From Marinobacterium rhizophilum (lineage in GTDB: Bacteria > Pseudomonadota > Gammaproteobacteria > Pseudomonadales > Balneatricaceae), in the NCBI RefSeq assembly GCF_024397915.1, contig NZ_CP073347.1:4092001-4156000 (forward strand): a stretch of 64,000 bases of DNA, written 5' to 3'. The position numbers were made by a program, and so were the translations under genes. This document shows, in pieces, positions 24,354 to 33,549 of the stretch; the first letter of the stretch is position 1, and each line of letters starts with the position of its first letter. The notes under the pieces are model-generated. The model did no database searches, was not told where the DNA came from, and worked only from the letters and a program-made list of their open reading frames with translations.

Positions 24354-24548
24354 GCCATGAATAAGTGCGGACGCTGTTGCCGCTATTTAAGGCTTGCGCT
24401 GGCGAACGGGTAAACTGTGCGCAGAGGCACCTTGATAACCATGAACCCCATGCGGATATTATCGGCTGCTGCCTTTATTCGCTTTTGTACTGGGTTCTTC
24501 GGGAGTGGCCGGTGGGCGGGAAGGGCGCTGTTTTCGGTATGCCTTATA

Positions 24549-24586
24549 CAAAAAAGCGCTGATCCCGGGGGATACAGCGCTTTTTA
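24549..24586. terminator. Bidirectional terminator downstream of the H-NS-like gene
   Basis: AAAAAAGCGCTG and CAGCGCTTTTT arms surround a 14-base loop. T-runs follow on both strands, so it can end the minus-strand H-NS-like transcript as well as plus-strand transcripts from trmL. Confidence 0.82.
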
Positions 24587-24628
24587 CTAACCTGCCCAAA
24601 GCCCGAATTAACGGACTTTAGTGCCTGA

Positions 24629-25030
24629 TCACTTCTGGATCAGGAAGTCTTCTTTCTTGGCGCCTTTTTCAAAACGCTCCAGGAAGACACGCGGGGTACG
24701 GCCACGGCCGGACCACTCGTGCGGCTTGCCATCGGTATCGATCAGGCGATACTTGGCCGGTACAGACGCTTTCTTGGTCGCAGTGGCGCCACCAGCGGAG
24801 AGGTCGTCGGCAGACAGACCGAGCTCGGCCATCTGAGCCTGGATTTTTTTAACCGCTTCCAGACGAGCTGCATCAGCGGCGGCGCGTTCTTCTTCTGCAG
24901 CAACCTTTTCGTCGCGGATTTCCTGAAGATCGGCCAGAACCTTCTCCAGTTCTGCAACGGAAATATCAGTTACGGCTTTGCGCAAGGAGTTTTTGCGCAG
25001 CAGTGTCGAAGTGAACTCGTTTTCGCTCAT
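24629..25030 (-). CDS. H-NS-family histone-like nucleoid protein
   Basis: 133 residues. The N-terminal half is a charged coiled coil for oligomerisation (about residues 20-75, ELEKVLADLQEIRDEKVAAE). The C-terminal DNA-binding domain has the H-NS signature KYRLIDTDGKPHEWSGRGRTP (given over its core W-S-G-R-G-R-T-P), which inserts into the minor groove of AT-rich DNA. It is a likely silencer of transferred, AT-rich genes such as the tct block in this window. Its own upstream region (25031-25130) is markedly AT-rich, as expected for an autoregulated H-NS gene. Confidence 0.9.
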   Translation of the reverse strand: MSENEFTSTLLRKNSLRKAVTDISVAELEKVLADLQEIRDEKVAAEEERAAADAARLEAVKKIQAQMAELGLSADDLSAGGATATKKASVPAKYRLIDTDGKPHEWSGRGRTPRVFLERFEKGAKKEDFLIQK

Positions 25031-25411
25031 TTAATAGCCACCTGTGTCATGTTGAGAACGTGCTGGATTTTACAGAATAAATTTATATTAGCAAATTAAA
25101 TGCAGAGGTAAAGTTTAACAGCCTCATTATAACGGGAGTGGTTCGAATAGCTTATTGGGCAGGCTCAGGATTTAGTGCAGCGCTGTCAATCCTGCCGGTG
25201 TCGATATTTAAGCCGGTGCCGATTTCCTGGTGGGGGTTTCCGGATACGGATACTGCGAAGGTGGGGAACTTAAGGCGCTATTCGCTTGTCAGTCATCCCT
25301 GGTTTTATGTGCTTGGCGTGGTTGCTGGTGCAGGTTATAGCAGGGACTCAATAGCCGGAGCTCCGAGAATAGGGGCCTTGGATTATCAAAGGCCCCGAGG
25401 CGCTGGCGCTG
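25031..25411. other. AT-rich leader of the H-NS-like gene and ParA 3' flank
   Basis: No convincing gene. 25070-25140 is strongly AT-rich (poly A/T tracts), consistent with the H-NS promoter and H-NS autoregulation. At 25374-25397 GGGGCCTT and AAGGCCCC form a perfect 8-bp stem just after the ParA-like stop codon, possibly a weak terminator without a clear U-run. Confidence 0.5.
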
Positions 25412-26119
25412 TTAATAGGCCAGGCCGGTAAAGAGGTCATCAAACAGGGAATAGGTTTTTTTAAGCCAAACCCGGGTACGCTGGCGCTCCATCAGGCTCA
25501 GGTGCTCCAGGTTTTTATCCTTGATGTTTTCAGCCCCCCAGAAGCTGAAACTCAGTTCGTCGATCTTGCGCATGGTTTCCCGGTGCAGGGCAGGCAGGGC
25601 GGCATGCTGGGCCTTGCCGCCGGCCGTGCCCGCAGCACTGTGCAGCACGGCGTCGATAGCGGCGAAATTGGTGCCGCGGCCTTCGTTCTTGATAATGGCG
25701 ATATTCAGACGGTTGCCATACTTGGCCATAAAGGTTTCCAGCAGCGCGACCGAGTCCAGGCCATCGTCCACCAGGTACCAGTACAGCAACGGAATCTGCA
25801 GCTCGGCACACATGTCCAGCACGCCGTTCTGATCGATCCAGCGGTCCAGAAAACGCTCGCTCTGGGCCGGCAGGTCAATCAGTATCTGTTCGTCGTTTTC
25901 CAGCGCCAGTTCCATGATCTGGTCGGTACTTTCGAACGAGTCCAGGTTAATGGGGCGGGTAAACTCGGGATAAAAGCGGCTCAGGGTGGCGTGGGACTGA
26001 TCGGCATCCAGCCCGAGATAGGGCATGGACCTGTCCAGGAAGTACTGCGACAGCAGGCGAGCGAGTACCGATTTTCCTACGCCGCCCTTTTCTCCGCCAA
26101 TAAAGTGGATGGTGCTCAT
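25412..26119 (-). CDS. Orphan ParA-like P-loop ATPase
   Basis: 235 residues from the ATG at 26119 (AAGGA upstream; an adjacent TTG is in frame). The N terminus has a ParA/MinD-type P-loop, FIGGEKGGVGKSVLARLLSQ, then YLGLDADQSHATLSRF (switch I) and ILIDLPAQSERFLDRW (Walker B/switch II with the Asp). The Walker A ends in Ser instead of Thr. There is no ParB, replication or mobilisation gene nearby, so it is probably not a plasmid partition protein; it could position some cell component. Function unknown. Confidence 0.75.
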   Translation of the reverse strand: MSTIHFIGGEKGGVGKSVLARLLSQYFLDRSMPYLGLDADQSHATLSRFYPEFTRPINLDSFESTDQIMELALENDEQILIDLPAQSERFLDRWIDQNGVLDMCAELQIPLLYWYLVDDGLDSVALLETFMAKYGNRLNIAIIKNEGRGTNFAAIDAVLHSAAGTAGGKAQHAALPALHRETMRKIDELSFSFWGAENIKDKNLEHLSLMERQRTRVWLKKTYSLFDDLFTGLAY

Positions 26120-27003
26120 CAATAAGGTTCCTTGTGAAGGTCACAATTCAATACAGGGTTATACACCGTCGGCATCATCTGCACTGCCCTCGGGTCGCCT
26201 GGGCAGTCTGCTGCGGCACCACAGACCGGGCACGGGCGGGAGTCGACAGGCACTGGACTGGTGCAGGCCGGTGTCTGGATCGCGATCCCGCCGAACTCGA
26301 TACTGCACCAAGTTCTCCCGCGGCGCTATCCGCGTGCAGGCTACCGTTACCCGAATGTTGGCAGCGTTACCCGGCGACGGCTCTCCACTGTCGTATGCAT
26401 CAACCGTACCGGTCCGTTCAGCGAGGGACGCACGTCATGGCATGTAAACGGATTTAAATGAGGTAATTTCAATCTTAAGAGCGGGATTGCTGCGCTGGCC
26501 CGGCGTGAAGCCTGTCTAACCGGCTGTTCTGTAGCCTGTTTCCGGAAAGCGCGGTTTCGTTGTGGATTAAAGTTTTTCAGCCTTGCGCGCCGCCGCGAGC
26601 ACTCTGCGCAGAATTCGCTCCGACTTCAGGTTGACGCGCACGTAAAGCCTTACTAGTATGTCCCGACTTCGCTCCCCACAAGGAAGCGATGCTGGAAATC
26701 GCAAAAAGCCGGCCAGGAACAGTGCAGCCGGACAATAACAACAAGATTTGTCTCCTTGGCCGCGATCCGGCGAGGGACGAGGACTCAGCATGATTATCTG
26801 GCAACACCTGCTCAAGGCGCGCCGTTGTGCGCATCTCTCCACCGGCGGCCCAGCCCGCATATCTGCTTCACCATCACTGACTTTTGGCGCAGCGCCACGG
26901 TTCTGATTCCGTTGCTCCGGCATTTCCTTTTCGGCAGTTGATCGTCTGTGACACCGGCCCCGCCATTGCGGGCGCAGGTTGCTGCAGGCCAGGGTGAATC
27001 TGT
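26120..27003. other. 884-bp region without a convincing gene
   Basis: Open frames here are short, overlap each other on both strands and match no family I know. A minus-strand frame near 26567-26700 ends in a basic, helix-like stretch (RVNLKSERILRRVLAAARKA) that might be a gene fragment. The promoter of the ferredoxin-oxidoreductase operon should lie near the right end, but no clear -35/-10 pair was found. Confidence 0.45.
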
Positions 27004-30000
27004 ATGACTCAAGCTATCAGTCTCAGTGACAAATGGGAGCTGGACGCAGGCCGCGTTTATCTCACCGGCAGCCAGGCGCTGGCGCGCCTGCCCATGCTGC
27101 AGGCGCAGCGGGACCAGGCCGAGGGCCTTAATACCGCGGGCTTTATTTCCGGCTATCGCGGCTCGCCGCTGGGCAATTTCGACAAGACCCTGTGGGAGGC
27201 CAGGGATTACCTGGCCAAACACCGCATTCATTTCCAGCCCGGTATCAATGAGGATCTTGGCGCTACAGCTGTCTGGGGTTCGCAGCAGGTAAACCTGTTC
27301 CAGGGGGCCAAATACGATGGTGTCTTCGGCCTCTGGTATGGAAAGGGGCCGGGTGTTGACCGTACCGGCGACGTGCTCAAGCATGCCAATGCCGCGGGCA
27401 GCTCCCGCTTCGGTGGCGTACTGGCAGTGGCCGGTGATGACCATGCCTGCAAATCCTCCACCCTGCCGCACCAGAGCGACTATGCCTTCAGCGATGCGAT
27501 GATGCCGGTGCTGCATCCCAGCGGCATCCAGGAAATGCTGGATTACGGCCTCTATGGCTGGGCGATGTCCCGCTTCAGCGGCTGCTGGGTGGGCTTCAAG
27601 GCGCTGGCTGAGGTGCTGGATTCCTCCATCTCTGCGGACCTGGACCCGCACCGCGTGCAGATTAACCTGCCGCAGGACTTTGCGCTGCCAGAGGGTGGCC
27701 TCAACGCCCGCTGGCCCGACAAGCCGTTGCAGCAGGAAGAGCGGCTGCACCATTACAAGCTCGATGCCGCCAGGGCGTTTTGCCGTGCCAACCGCCTGGA
27801 CCGGGTGATTTTCTCTACCAGCGATGCGCGCTTTGGCATCATTACCACCGGCAAGTCCTACCTGGATGTGGTCCAGGCGCTGACGGACCTGGGCCTGGGT
27901 GAAGCCGAGTGCGCTGCCATCGGCCTGCGTCTGTACAAGGTGGCCATGCCCTGGCCGCTGGAGCCCGAGGGCGTGCGCGAGTTTGCCGCCGGCCTTGAAG
28001 AAGTGCTGGTAGTGGAAGAAAAACGCGGCCTGATCGAAGAGCAGTTGAAAGAGCAGCTCTACGGCACGGACAAGGCGCCGCGCATCATCGGAAAGCGGGA
28101 TGAAAAGGGCGCAGAGCTGCTGCCCTCTATTGCCGAACTGACGCCGGCCATGGTGGCCCGGGTTATCGCCGCGCGCATTCAGAATCGTTACAGCAGCGAA
28201 CGCCTGAGCGAGCGGCTGAGCTTTTTAAGTGGCAAGGAAGCGAGCCTGGCCGAGCCGCGGGAACTGCTTGAGCGCACGCCGCATTTCTGTTCCGGCTGTC
28301 CGCACAATACGTCCACCGTGGTGCCGGACGGCAGCCGTGCGCTGGGCGGTATCGGCTGTCACTACATGGCCACCTGGATGGACCGTGAAACCGATACCTT
28401 TACCCAGATGGGCGGAGAGGGGGCCACCTGGATCGGCCAGTCGCCCTTCACCCACGAAAAACATGTCTTCCAGAACTTGGGTGATGGCACCTACTTTCAC
28501 TCCGGCCTGCTGGCTATTCGCGCCGCCATCGCCTCGGGTGCCAACATTACCTACAAGGTGTTGTACAACGATGCCGTGGCCATGACCGGCGGCCAGCCGG
28601 TGGACGGCATGCTCACGGTGCAGCAGATCAGCCATCAGCTCTACGGCGAGGGGGTGCGCCGCATCGCCGTGGTCAGCGATGATATCGGCAAGTACCCGTC
28701 GCGGGCCGACTTTGCCGACCGCACGACCTTCCACCCACGGGAGGACCTGGATGCGGTGCAGCGCGAAATGCGCGAGATTGAAGGCTGTTCGGTGATGATC
28801 TACGACCAGACTTGCGCCGCCGAGAAGCGTCGGCGTCGCAAGCGCGGCACCCTGGTTGATCCGGACAAGCGGGTGCTGATCAACCCGGCGGTCTGTGAAG
28901 GCTGCGGTGACTGCGGCGTGCAGTCCAACTGCCTGTCGGTGCTGCCGCTGGAAACCGAACGGGGGCGCAAGCGCACCATCGACCAGTCGGCCTGCAACAA
29001 GGATTTCAGCTGCGTGCGTGGCTTCTGTCCCAGCTTTGTGACCGTCAAGGGCGGTACCCTGCGAAAGCCCGCCGGTATCGGCACCGAGGTGGCTTTCCCG
29101 GAACTGCCTGAGCCGGTGTTTGCCGGCGAGCACAGTCCCTACGGTATCCTGCTGACGGGCGTGGGCGGCACAGGTGTGGTGACCGTCAGCGCACTGCTGG
29201 GCATGGCGGCCCATATCGAGGGCAAGGGCGTGGCGGTGCTGGACCAGGCGGGCCTGGCGCAGAAGTTCGGCGCCGTGGTGAGCCATGTGCGTATTGCCCC
29301 CTCGCAGCAGGATATCCAGGCGGTGCGGATTCCGGCGGGGGAGGCGGATCTGATGATCGCCTTCGACCTGATGGTGGGCGCGAGCCTCGATGCCCTGGCC
29401 AAGCTCGACAGCCGCTTTTCCCGCGCGGTGGTCAATACCCAGAAAGCCATGCCGGCGGCCTTTACCCGCGAGCCTGATCTGCAGTTCCCGGGTGATGCCA
29501 TGGAGCGCAGCATCCGTGAATCCTGCCACCCGCACGGCAGTTTCTTCCTCGATGCCTCGGCGCTGGCACTGGCGCTGATGGGGGATGGCATGGCGGTGAA
29601 CCTGTTCACCCTGGGCTTTGCCTGGCAGCAGGGTCTGTTGCCGCTCAAGGCCGAGTCCATCGAGAAGGCCATCGAACTCAATGGCGCGGCAGTGAGCAAA
29701 AACAGGCAGGCGTTCCTGTGGGGCCGCCGTGCCGCCCATGACCTGGCGCGGGTGCAGGAACTGGCCCATCCCACGGCGGTGCCGCTGAAAATCATCGAAA
29801 CCCCGGAGCAGCTGATCGAACGGGAAAAAGCCCATCTGCGTGACTACCAGAACGCGGCGCTGGCAAAGCGCTATGAAACGCAGCTGCATCGTGTTGAGGC
29901 ACGCATTGGCGAGGTGGCCGGCAAGGATGCTGCGCTGCTCAAAGCCGTGGCCCAGAGCTATGCCAGGCTGCTGGCCTACAAGGACGAATACGAAGTCGCC

Positions 30001-30516
30001 CGGCTGTACAGCGATGGCAGTTTCCGCAAGCTGCTGGCCGAGCAGTTCGAAGGCGAGGTGGAGCTGGAATTCAACCTGGCGCCGCCGCTGCTGGATGGCC
30101 GTTTTCTCGGCACGCTCTTTGGCAAGGGCACAGCCAATGGTCGCCCGCGCAAGCGCCGCTTTGGCCCCTGGATGGAATCCGCCTTCGGGCTGCTGGCCCG
30201 GGCCCGGGTACTGCGTGGCACGCTGCTGGACCCGTTTGGCTACAGCGCCGACCGGCGCCTGGAGCGGGCGCTGATCCGCGAGTTTGAGGCCGATATCGAT
30301 GCCATTGTGCAGCATCTGAGCCGCGACAACCTGGCCACCGCAAGGGCGCTCGCCAGTCTATCCCAGCAGGTAAGGGGCTACGGCCCGGTGAAAGAGGCCG
30401 CCTGGGAAAAGGTGCAGCCAGAGCGTGAGCGCCTGCGTGCGCTGCTGTGCGCCCCGGCGCGCGCCCAGACCGCAGAACCCCGGATTATCGATGCCGCTAG
30501 CGGCGCCGCCGTTTAA
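27004..30516 (+). CDS. Fused indolepyruvate/2-oxoacid ferredoxin oxidoreductase (IorA-IorB type)
   Basis: 1,170 residues, the size of proteobacterial fused indolepyruvate ferredoxin oxidoreductases. The enzyme decarboxylates aryl- or branched-chain 2-oxoacids to acyl-CoA, reducing ferredoxin. N-terminal pyrimidine-binding region includes SGYRGSPLGNFD and AVWGSQQVNLFQG; the TPP-binding region has HFCSGCPHNTSTVVPDGS (about 425-442) and GGEGATWIGQSPF. A ferredoxin-like insert lies at about 628-665 (VCEGCGDCGVQSNC, then CNKDFSCVRGFCPSF) and holds iron-sulfur cysteines. The C-terminal gamma-like domain begins YGILLTGVGGTGVVTVSALL. Followed 33 bp later by an amino acid dehydrogenase that would supply its 2-oxoacid. 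Confidence 0.93.
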   Translation: MTQAISLSDKWELDAGRVYLTGSQALARLPMLQAQRDQAEGLNTAGFISGYRGSPLGNFDKTLWEARDYLAKHRIHFQPGINEDLGATAVWGSQQVNLFQGAKYDGVFGLWYGKGPGVDRTGDVLKHANAAGSSRFGGVLAVAGDDHACKSSTLPHQSDYAFSDAMMPVLHPSGIQEMLDYGLYGWAMSRFSGCWVGFKALAEVLDSSISADLDPHRVQINLPQDFALPEGGLNARWPDKPLQQEERLHHYKLDAARAFCRANRLDRVIFSTSDARFGIITTGKSYLDVVQALTDLGLGEAECAAIGLRLYKVAMPWPLEPEGVREFAAGLEEVLVVEEKRGLIEEQLKEQLYGTDKAPRIIGKRDEKGAELLPSIAELTPAMVARVIAARIQNRYSSERLSERLSFLSGKEASLAEPRELLERTPHFCSGCPHNTSTVVPDGSRALGGIGCHYMATWMDRETDTFTQMGGEGATWIGQSPFTHEKHVFQNLGDGTYFHSGLLAIRAAIASGANITYKVLYNDAVAMTGGQPVDGMLTVQQISHQLYGEGVRRIAVVSDDIGKYPSRADFADRTTFHPREDLDAVQREMREIEGCSVMIYDQTCAAEKRRRRKRGTLVDPDKRVLINPAVCEGCGDCGVQSNCLSVLPLETERGRKRTIDQSACNKDFSCVRGFCPSFVTVKGGTLRKPAGIGTEVAFPELPEPVFAGEHSPYGILLTGVGGTGVVTVSALLGMAAHIEGKGVAVLDQAGLAQKFGAVVSHVRIAPSQQDIQAVRIPAGEADLMIAFDLMVGASLDALAKLDSRFSRAVVNTQKAMPAAFTREPDLQFPGDAMERSIRESCHPHGSFFLDASALALALMGDGMAVNLFTLGFAWQQGLLPLKAESIEKAIELNGAAVSKNRQAFLWGRRAAHDLARVQELAHPTAVPLKIIETPEQLIEREKAHLRDYQNAALAKRYETQLHRVEARIGEVAGKDAALLKAVAQSYARLLAYKDEYEVARLYSDGSFRKLLAEQFEGEVELEFNLAPPLLDGRFLGTLFGKGTANGRPRKRRFGPWMESAFGLLARARVLRGTLLDPFGYSADRRLERALIREFEADIDAIVQHLSRDNLATARALASLSQQVRGYGPVKEAAWEKVQPERERLRALLCAPARAQTAEPRIIDAASGAAV

Positions 30517-30549
30517 TCTTTTGTGATGTTGCCCACAGGAATAAGAATC

Positions 30550-31632
30550 ATGTCTGTATTTAGTCATCCGGAATTTGATAACCATCAGCACCTGTCCTTT
30601 GTCAGTGACGAAGAAACCGGCCTGCGGGCCATCGTTGCGGTGCATAACAGCAATCGCGGGCCGGCGCTGGGCGGCTGTCGCATGTTCCCCTACGCCAGCG
30701 ACGAAGCGGCGCTGCGTGATGTACTGCGCCTCTCCAGGGGTATGACCTACAAGTCGGCCCTGGCCAACCTGGATCTGGGCGGTGGCAAGTCGGTGATTAT
30801 CGGCGATCCGCGTGCCCACAAGTCCGAAGCCCTGCTCGAAGCCATGGGGCGTTTTCTGGAGCAACTTGGCGGCCTCTATATTGCCGCCGAGGATTCCGGC
30901 ACCAGCGTGGCGGATCTGCAGGTGATGGGGCGCCATACTCGCCACGTGGCCGGTGTGGCATCCCGCCCGGGATTCGATGGTCGGCACAGCAATGGTGACC
31001 CGTCGCCGGCCACGGCCTACGGCACCTTCGTGGGTCTCAAGGCGGCGGTGGCGCATCAACTGGGCCGCAGCGACCTGGAAGGGCTTAAAGTGGCGGTGCA
31101 GGGGATCGGCAATGTCGGCTATCGCCTGGCGCAGCTGCTCAGCGATGCCGGCGCCCAGCTCTGGGTGCACGATATTCACAGCGATGCGGTGGCCCGTGCC
31201 GTCGACGAGCTGGGTGCCACCGCCGTGGCGGGAGACGAGATTCTGAGTCTGAATGTTGATGTTGTCGCGCCCTGTGCGCTCGGCGCGGTGCTGAACGATC
31301 AGAGCATCGCCCGGCTGCAGGCAAGGGTGGTGGCCGGGGCGGCCAACAACCAGCTGGAACTGGCGCGCCATGATGACGCCCTGCGTCAGCGCGGCATCCT
31401 CTATGCTCCGGATTTCGTGATCAATGCCGGCGGCATTATCGATGTCTGCTACGAACGCAACGGTCACGACGCCGAGGCCGTGCGCCGCCATGTGGAAACC
31501 ATCGGCGATACGCTCGGCGAAATATTCGCCAGGGCCGCGCTGAGCCAGCAGCCCACCGGTGTCATCGCCAACCGCCTGGCGGAAGAACGCTTCAAGCCGC
31601 ACCGGGAAGAGGGCGCCCGGCAGGTGGCCTGA
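30550..31632 (+). CDS. Leu/Phe/Val-type amino acid dehydrogenase
   Basis: 360 residues from the ATG at 30550 (AGGA 8-10 bases upstream). The enzyme oxidatively deaminates a hydrophobic amino acid to its 2-oxoacid with NAD+. Hallmarks are the glycine-rich substrate segment GPALGGCRMFPY, the catalytic lysine region RGMTYKSALANLDLGGGKSV, AEDSGTSVADLQ and the Rossmann motif GIGNVGYRLAQLL. Whether leucine, valine or phenylalanine is preferred cannot be told. In this operon it should feed the upstream oxidoreductase. Confidence 0.93.
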   Translation: MSVFSHPEFDNHQHLSFVSDEETGLRAIVAVHNSNRGPALGGCRMFPYASDEAALRDVLRLSRGMTYKSALANLDLGGGKSVIIGDPRAHKSEALLEAMGRFLEQLGGLYIAAEDSGTSVADLQVMGRHTRHVAGVASRPGFDGRHSNGDPSPATAYGTFVGLKAAVAHQLGRSDLEGLKVAVQGIGNVGYRLAQLLSDAGAQLWVHDIHSDAVARAVDELGATAVAGDEILSLNVDVVAPCALGAVLNDQSIARLQARVVAGAANNQLELARHDDALRQRGILYAPDFVINAGGIIDVCYERNGHDAEAVRRHVETIGDTLGEIFARAALSQQPTGVIANRLAEERFKPHREEGARQVA

Positions 31633-31689
31633 TGCCCGACTTTTACACTTTGGCTATTGGTAATTAGTTTTTGAGCTGGCAGCTGTCAG

Positions 31690-31745
31690 CCTTGAACCTT
31701 GGCCCTTGGCCCTTGTGCCTTGCACCTTGAACCCTGGCCCTTAAC
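31690..31745. repeat. Degenerate heptamer array, CCTTGNN x 8
   Basis: Eight consecutive 7-base units, mostly CCTTG followed by AA, GC, GC, TG, CA, AA (one unit is CCCTGGC and the last CCTTAAC). It lies between the amino acid dehydrogenase and the NSS transporter gene. Same register and consensus as the perfect array at 19397. Confidence 0.75.
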
Positions 31746-31790
31746 CAAACGAAAGCTCCTCCTTATAAAAACAGCAACACGGAGATTCAC

Positions 31791-33212
31791 ATGACTCAAA
31801 CTGTCACCACGGGCGCCGCTTCAGGCGCTGTTGCCGGCGCAAACACGGCTGGCACACCCAAGCGCGCTTTCTGGTCGTCGCGCATGGCCTTTATCCTGGC
31901 CGCCACCGGCTCCGCCGTGGGCCTGGGCAACGTCTGGAAATTCCCCTATATCACCGGCGAAAACGGCGGTGGCGCCTTTGTGCTGGTGTACCTGCTCTGT
32001 ATCGCCATTGTTGGCCTTCCCATCATGATGGCCGAGGTACTTATCGGCCGGCGCGGTGGCCGCAGTCCCATCAGCAGCATGGCTATCCTGTGCCAGCGCG
32101 ACAAGCTGCACAGCCGCTGGCGCTGGCTGGCGGGCATCGGTGTGCTGGCGTCTTTCCTGATCCTGTCGTTCTACTCGGTGATCGGTGGCTGGGCGCTGTC
32201 CTACGTGGGCACGGCGGGCAGCGGCGCGCTGAGCGGCCAGAGCAGCGAGAGCATCGGCGCTATCTTCTCCGGCCTGCTGGCAGACCCCGGTACCCTGCTG
32301 ATGTGGCATACGCTCTTTATGGCGCTGACCATTCTGGTGGTGGCCAGGGGCCTGCGCGGCGGTCTTGAACGCGCCGTGACCATCCTGATGCCGGCGCTGT
32401 TCGTGCTGCTGTTGCTGCTGGTGGGCTATGCCATGACCACCGGCCACTTCGGCCAGGCGGTGAGTTTTCTCTTCCAGCCGGACTTTTCCAGGCTGAGCAC
32501 CGAGGGCATCCTGGTGGCGCTTGGTCATGCCTTCTTTACCCTGAGCCTGGGCATGGGCGTGATGATGGCCTACGGCTCCTACCTGCCCAAGGGCGTGTCC
32601 ATTGCCCGCACCTCCATCCTGGTGTCCTTCATGGATACCGGCGTGGCGCTGCTGGCGGGGCTGGCGATCTTCCCGCTGGTGTTCGCCAACGGTCTTGAGC
32701 CCGGCGCCGGCCCTGGCCTGATCTTCCAGACCCTGCCGCTGGCCTTCGCCCAGATGCCCTTTGGCAGCCTGTTCGGCACCCTGTTCTTCGTACTGCTGGT
32801 ATTCGCCGCCTGGACCTCGGCCATCTCGCTGCTGGAACCGCTGGTGGAATGGCTCGAAGAGCGCCGTGGCCTCAATCGCATGATCAGCACCCTGGGCGCT
32901 GGTATTGCCGCCTGGCTGCTGGGCATCGGTTCCATCCTGTCGCTGAATGAATGGGCGGATTTTGCGCCGCTGGGCATGTTCGCCATCTTTGAAGGCAAGA
33001 CCCTCTTCGATCTGCTGGATTACCTCACCGCCAACATCCTGCTGCCGCTCGGTGGCCTGCTGGTGGCCGTGTTCGTCGGCTGGTTCATGGCGCGCCAGGC
33101 GCTGGAAAACGAACTGTCCATGGGGCGTCGCAGCTTCGCCCTCTGGTACGGCGTACTGCGCTACGTCACCCCGGTGGCGGTGGCCATCGTGTTTATCTAC
33201 AACCTGGTGTAA
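31791..33212 (+). CDS. NSS-family sodium-dependent amino acid symporter
   Basis: 473 residues with 12 predicted helices. The neurotransmitter:sodium symporter signature is in helix 1, WSSRMAFILAATGSAVGLGN, followed by WKFPYITGENGGGAFVLVY; the Na+ and substrate sites lie in the unwound part here and in helix 6 (VALGHAFFTLSLGMGVMMAY). The family imports amino acids, frequently tryptophan, other aromatics or branched-chain ones. Placed after the dehydrogenase and ferredoxin oxidoreductase, it would supply their substrate. GGAG lies upstream of the ATG. Confidence 0.93.
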   Translation: MTQTVTTGAASGAVAGANTAGTPKRAFWSSRMAFILAATGSAVGLGNVWKFPYITGENGGGAFVLVYLLCIAIVGLPIMMAEVLIGRRGGRSPISSMAILCQRDKLHSRWRWLAGIGVLASFLILSFYSVIGGWALSYVGTAGSGALSGQSSESIGAIFSGLLADPGTLLMWHTLFMALTILVVARGLRGGLERAVTILMPALFVLLLLLVGYAMTTGHFGQAVSFLFQPDFSRLSTEGILVALGHAFFTLSLGMGVMMAYGSYLPKGVSIARTSILVSFMDTGVALLAGLAIFPLVFANGLEPGAGPGLIFQTLPLAFAQMPFGSLFGTLFFVLLVFAAWTSAISLLEPLVEWLEERRGLNRMISTLGAGIAAWLLGIGSILSLNEWADFAPLGMFAIFEGKTLFDLLDYLTANILLPLGGLLVAVFVGWFMARQALENELSMGRRSFALWYGVLRYVTPVAVAIVFIYNLV

Positions 33213-33549
33213 AGCAGCGGCAAGCCGTGAGATTTAAGCTCTAAGCTAAAAGGGGCAAGAAGAAAGCCAAAAGGCAGGGCACCTGGTGCCCTGCCTTTTT
33301 TCTGTGTGGGAGCCTGCTTTGCGGGGGGATGGCCTGGGTAGTGCACGCGTCGAGCAGGGTGGGCAGAGCCCAGCATTGACCTTCGATGCGCAGGTCGGGC
33401 GGTTTTTCCTGGGTACTCTGGCATGCCGTCCAGGCTGCCAGGCCCTGCGAACCTGAACCACAATCCAAGACGGCCGGCGGAAAAACCGGGATAATGGCGG
33501 CCATTCAGGGCTCAGGCCCTCCAAAATCGTCTACCCGGGTGCCCTCGTA
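33213..33549. other. Intergenic region between the NSS transporter and ycaO
   Basis: Holds the terminator at 33269-33301. No gene: overlapping short minus-strand frames at 33197-33524 are not recognisable. A GATAAT box at 33491-33496 may be a -10 for ycaO. Confidence 0.5.
33269..33301. terminator. Strong bidirectional terminator after the NSS transporter
   Basis: AAAAGGCAGGGCA and TGCCCTGCCTTTTTT are perfectly complementary arms around a 5-base loop, followed by a T-run. It closes the oxidoreductase-dehydrogenase-symporter operon. Confidence 0.92.

Noticed and set aside
24365..24562. A 65-codon frame downstream of trmL
   Set aside because: It ends inside the bidirectional terminator and has no known similarity.
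28225..30315. A 696-codon frame antisense to the ferredoxin oxidoreductase
   Set aside because: Reverse shadow of a gene with clear TPP and Fe-S motifs; no recognisable protein.
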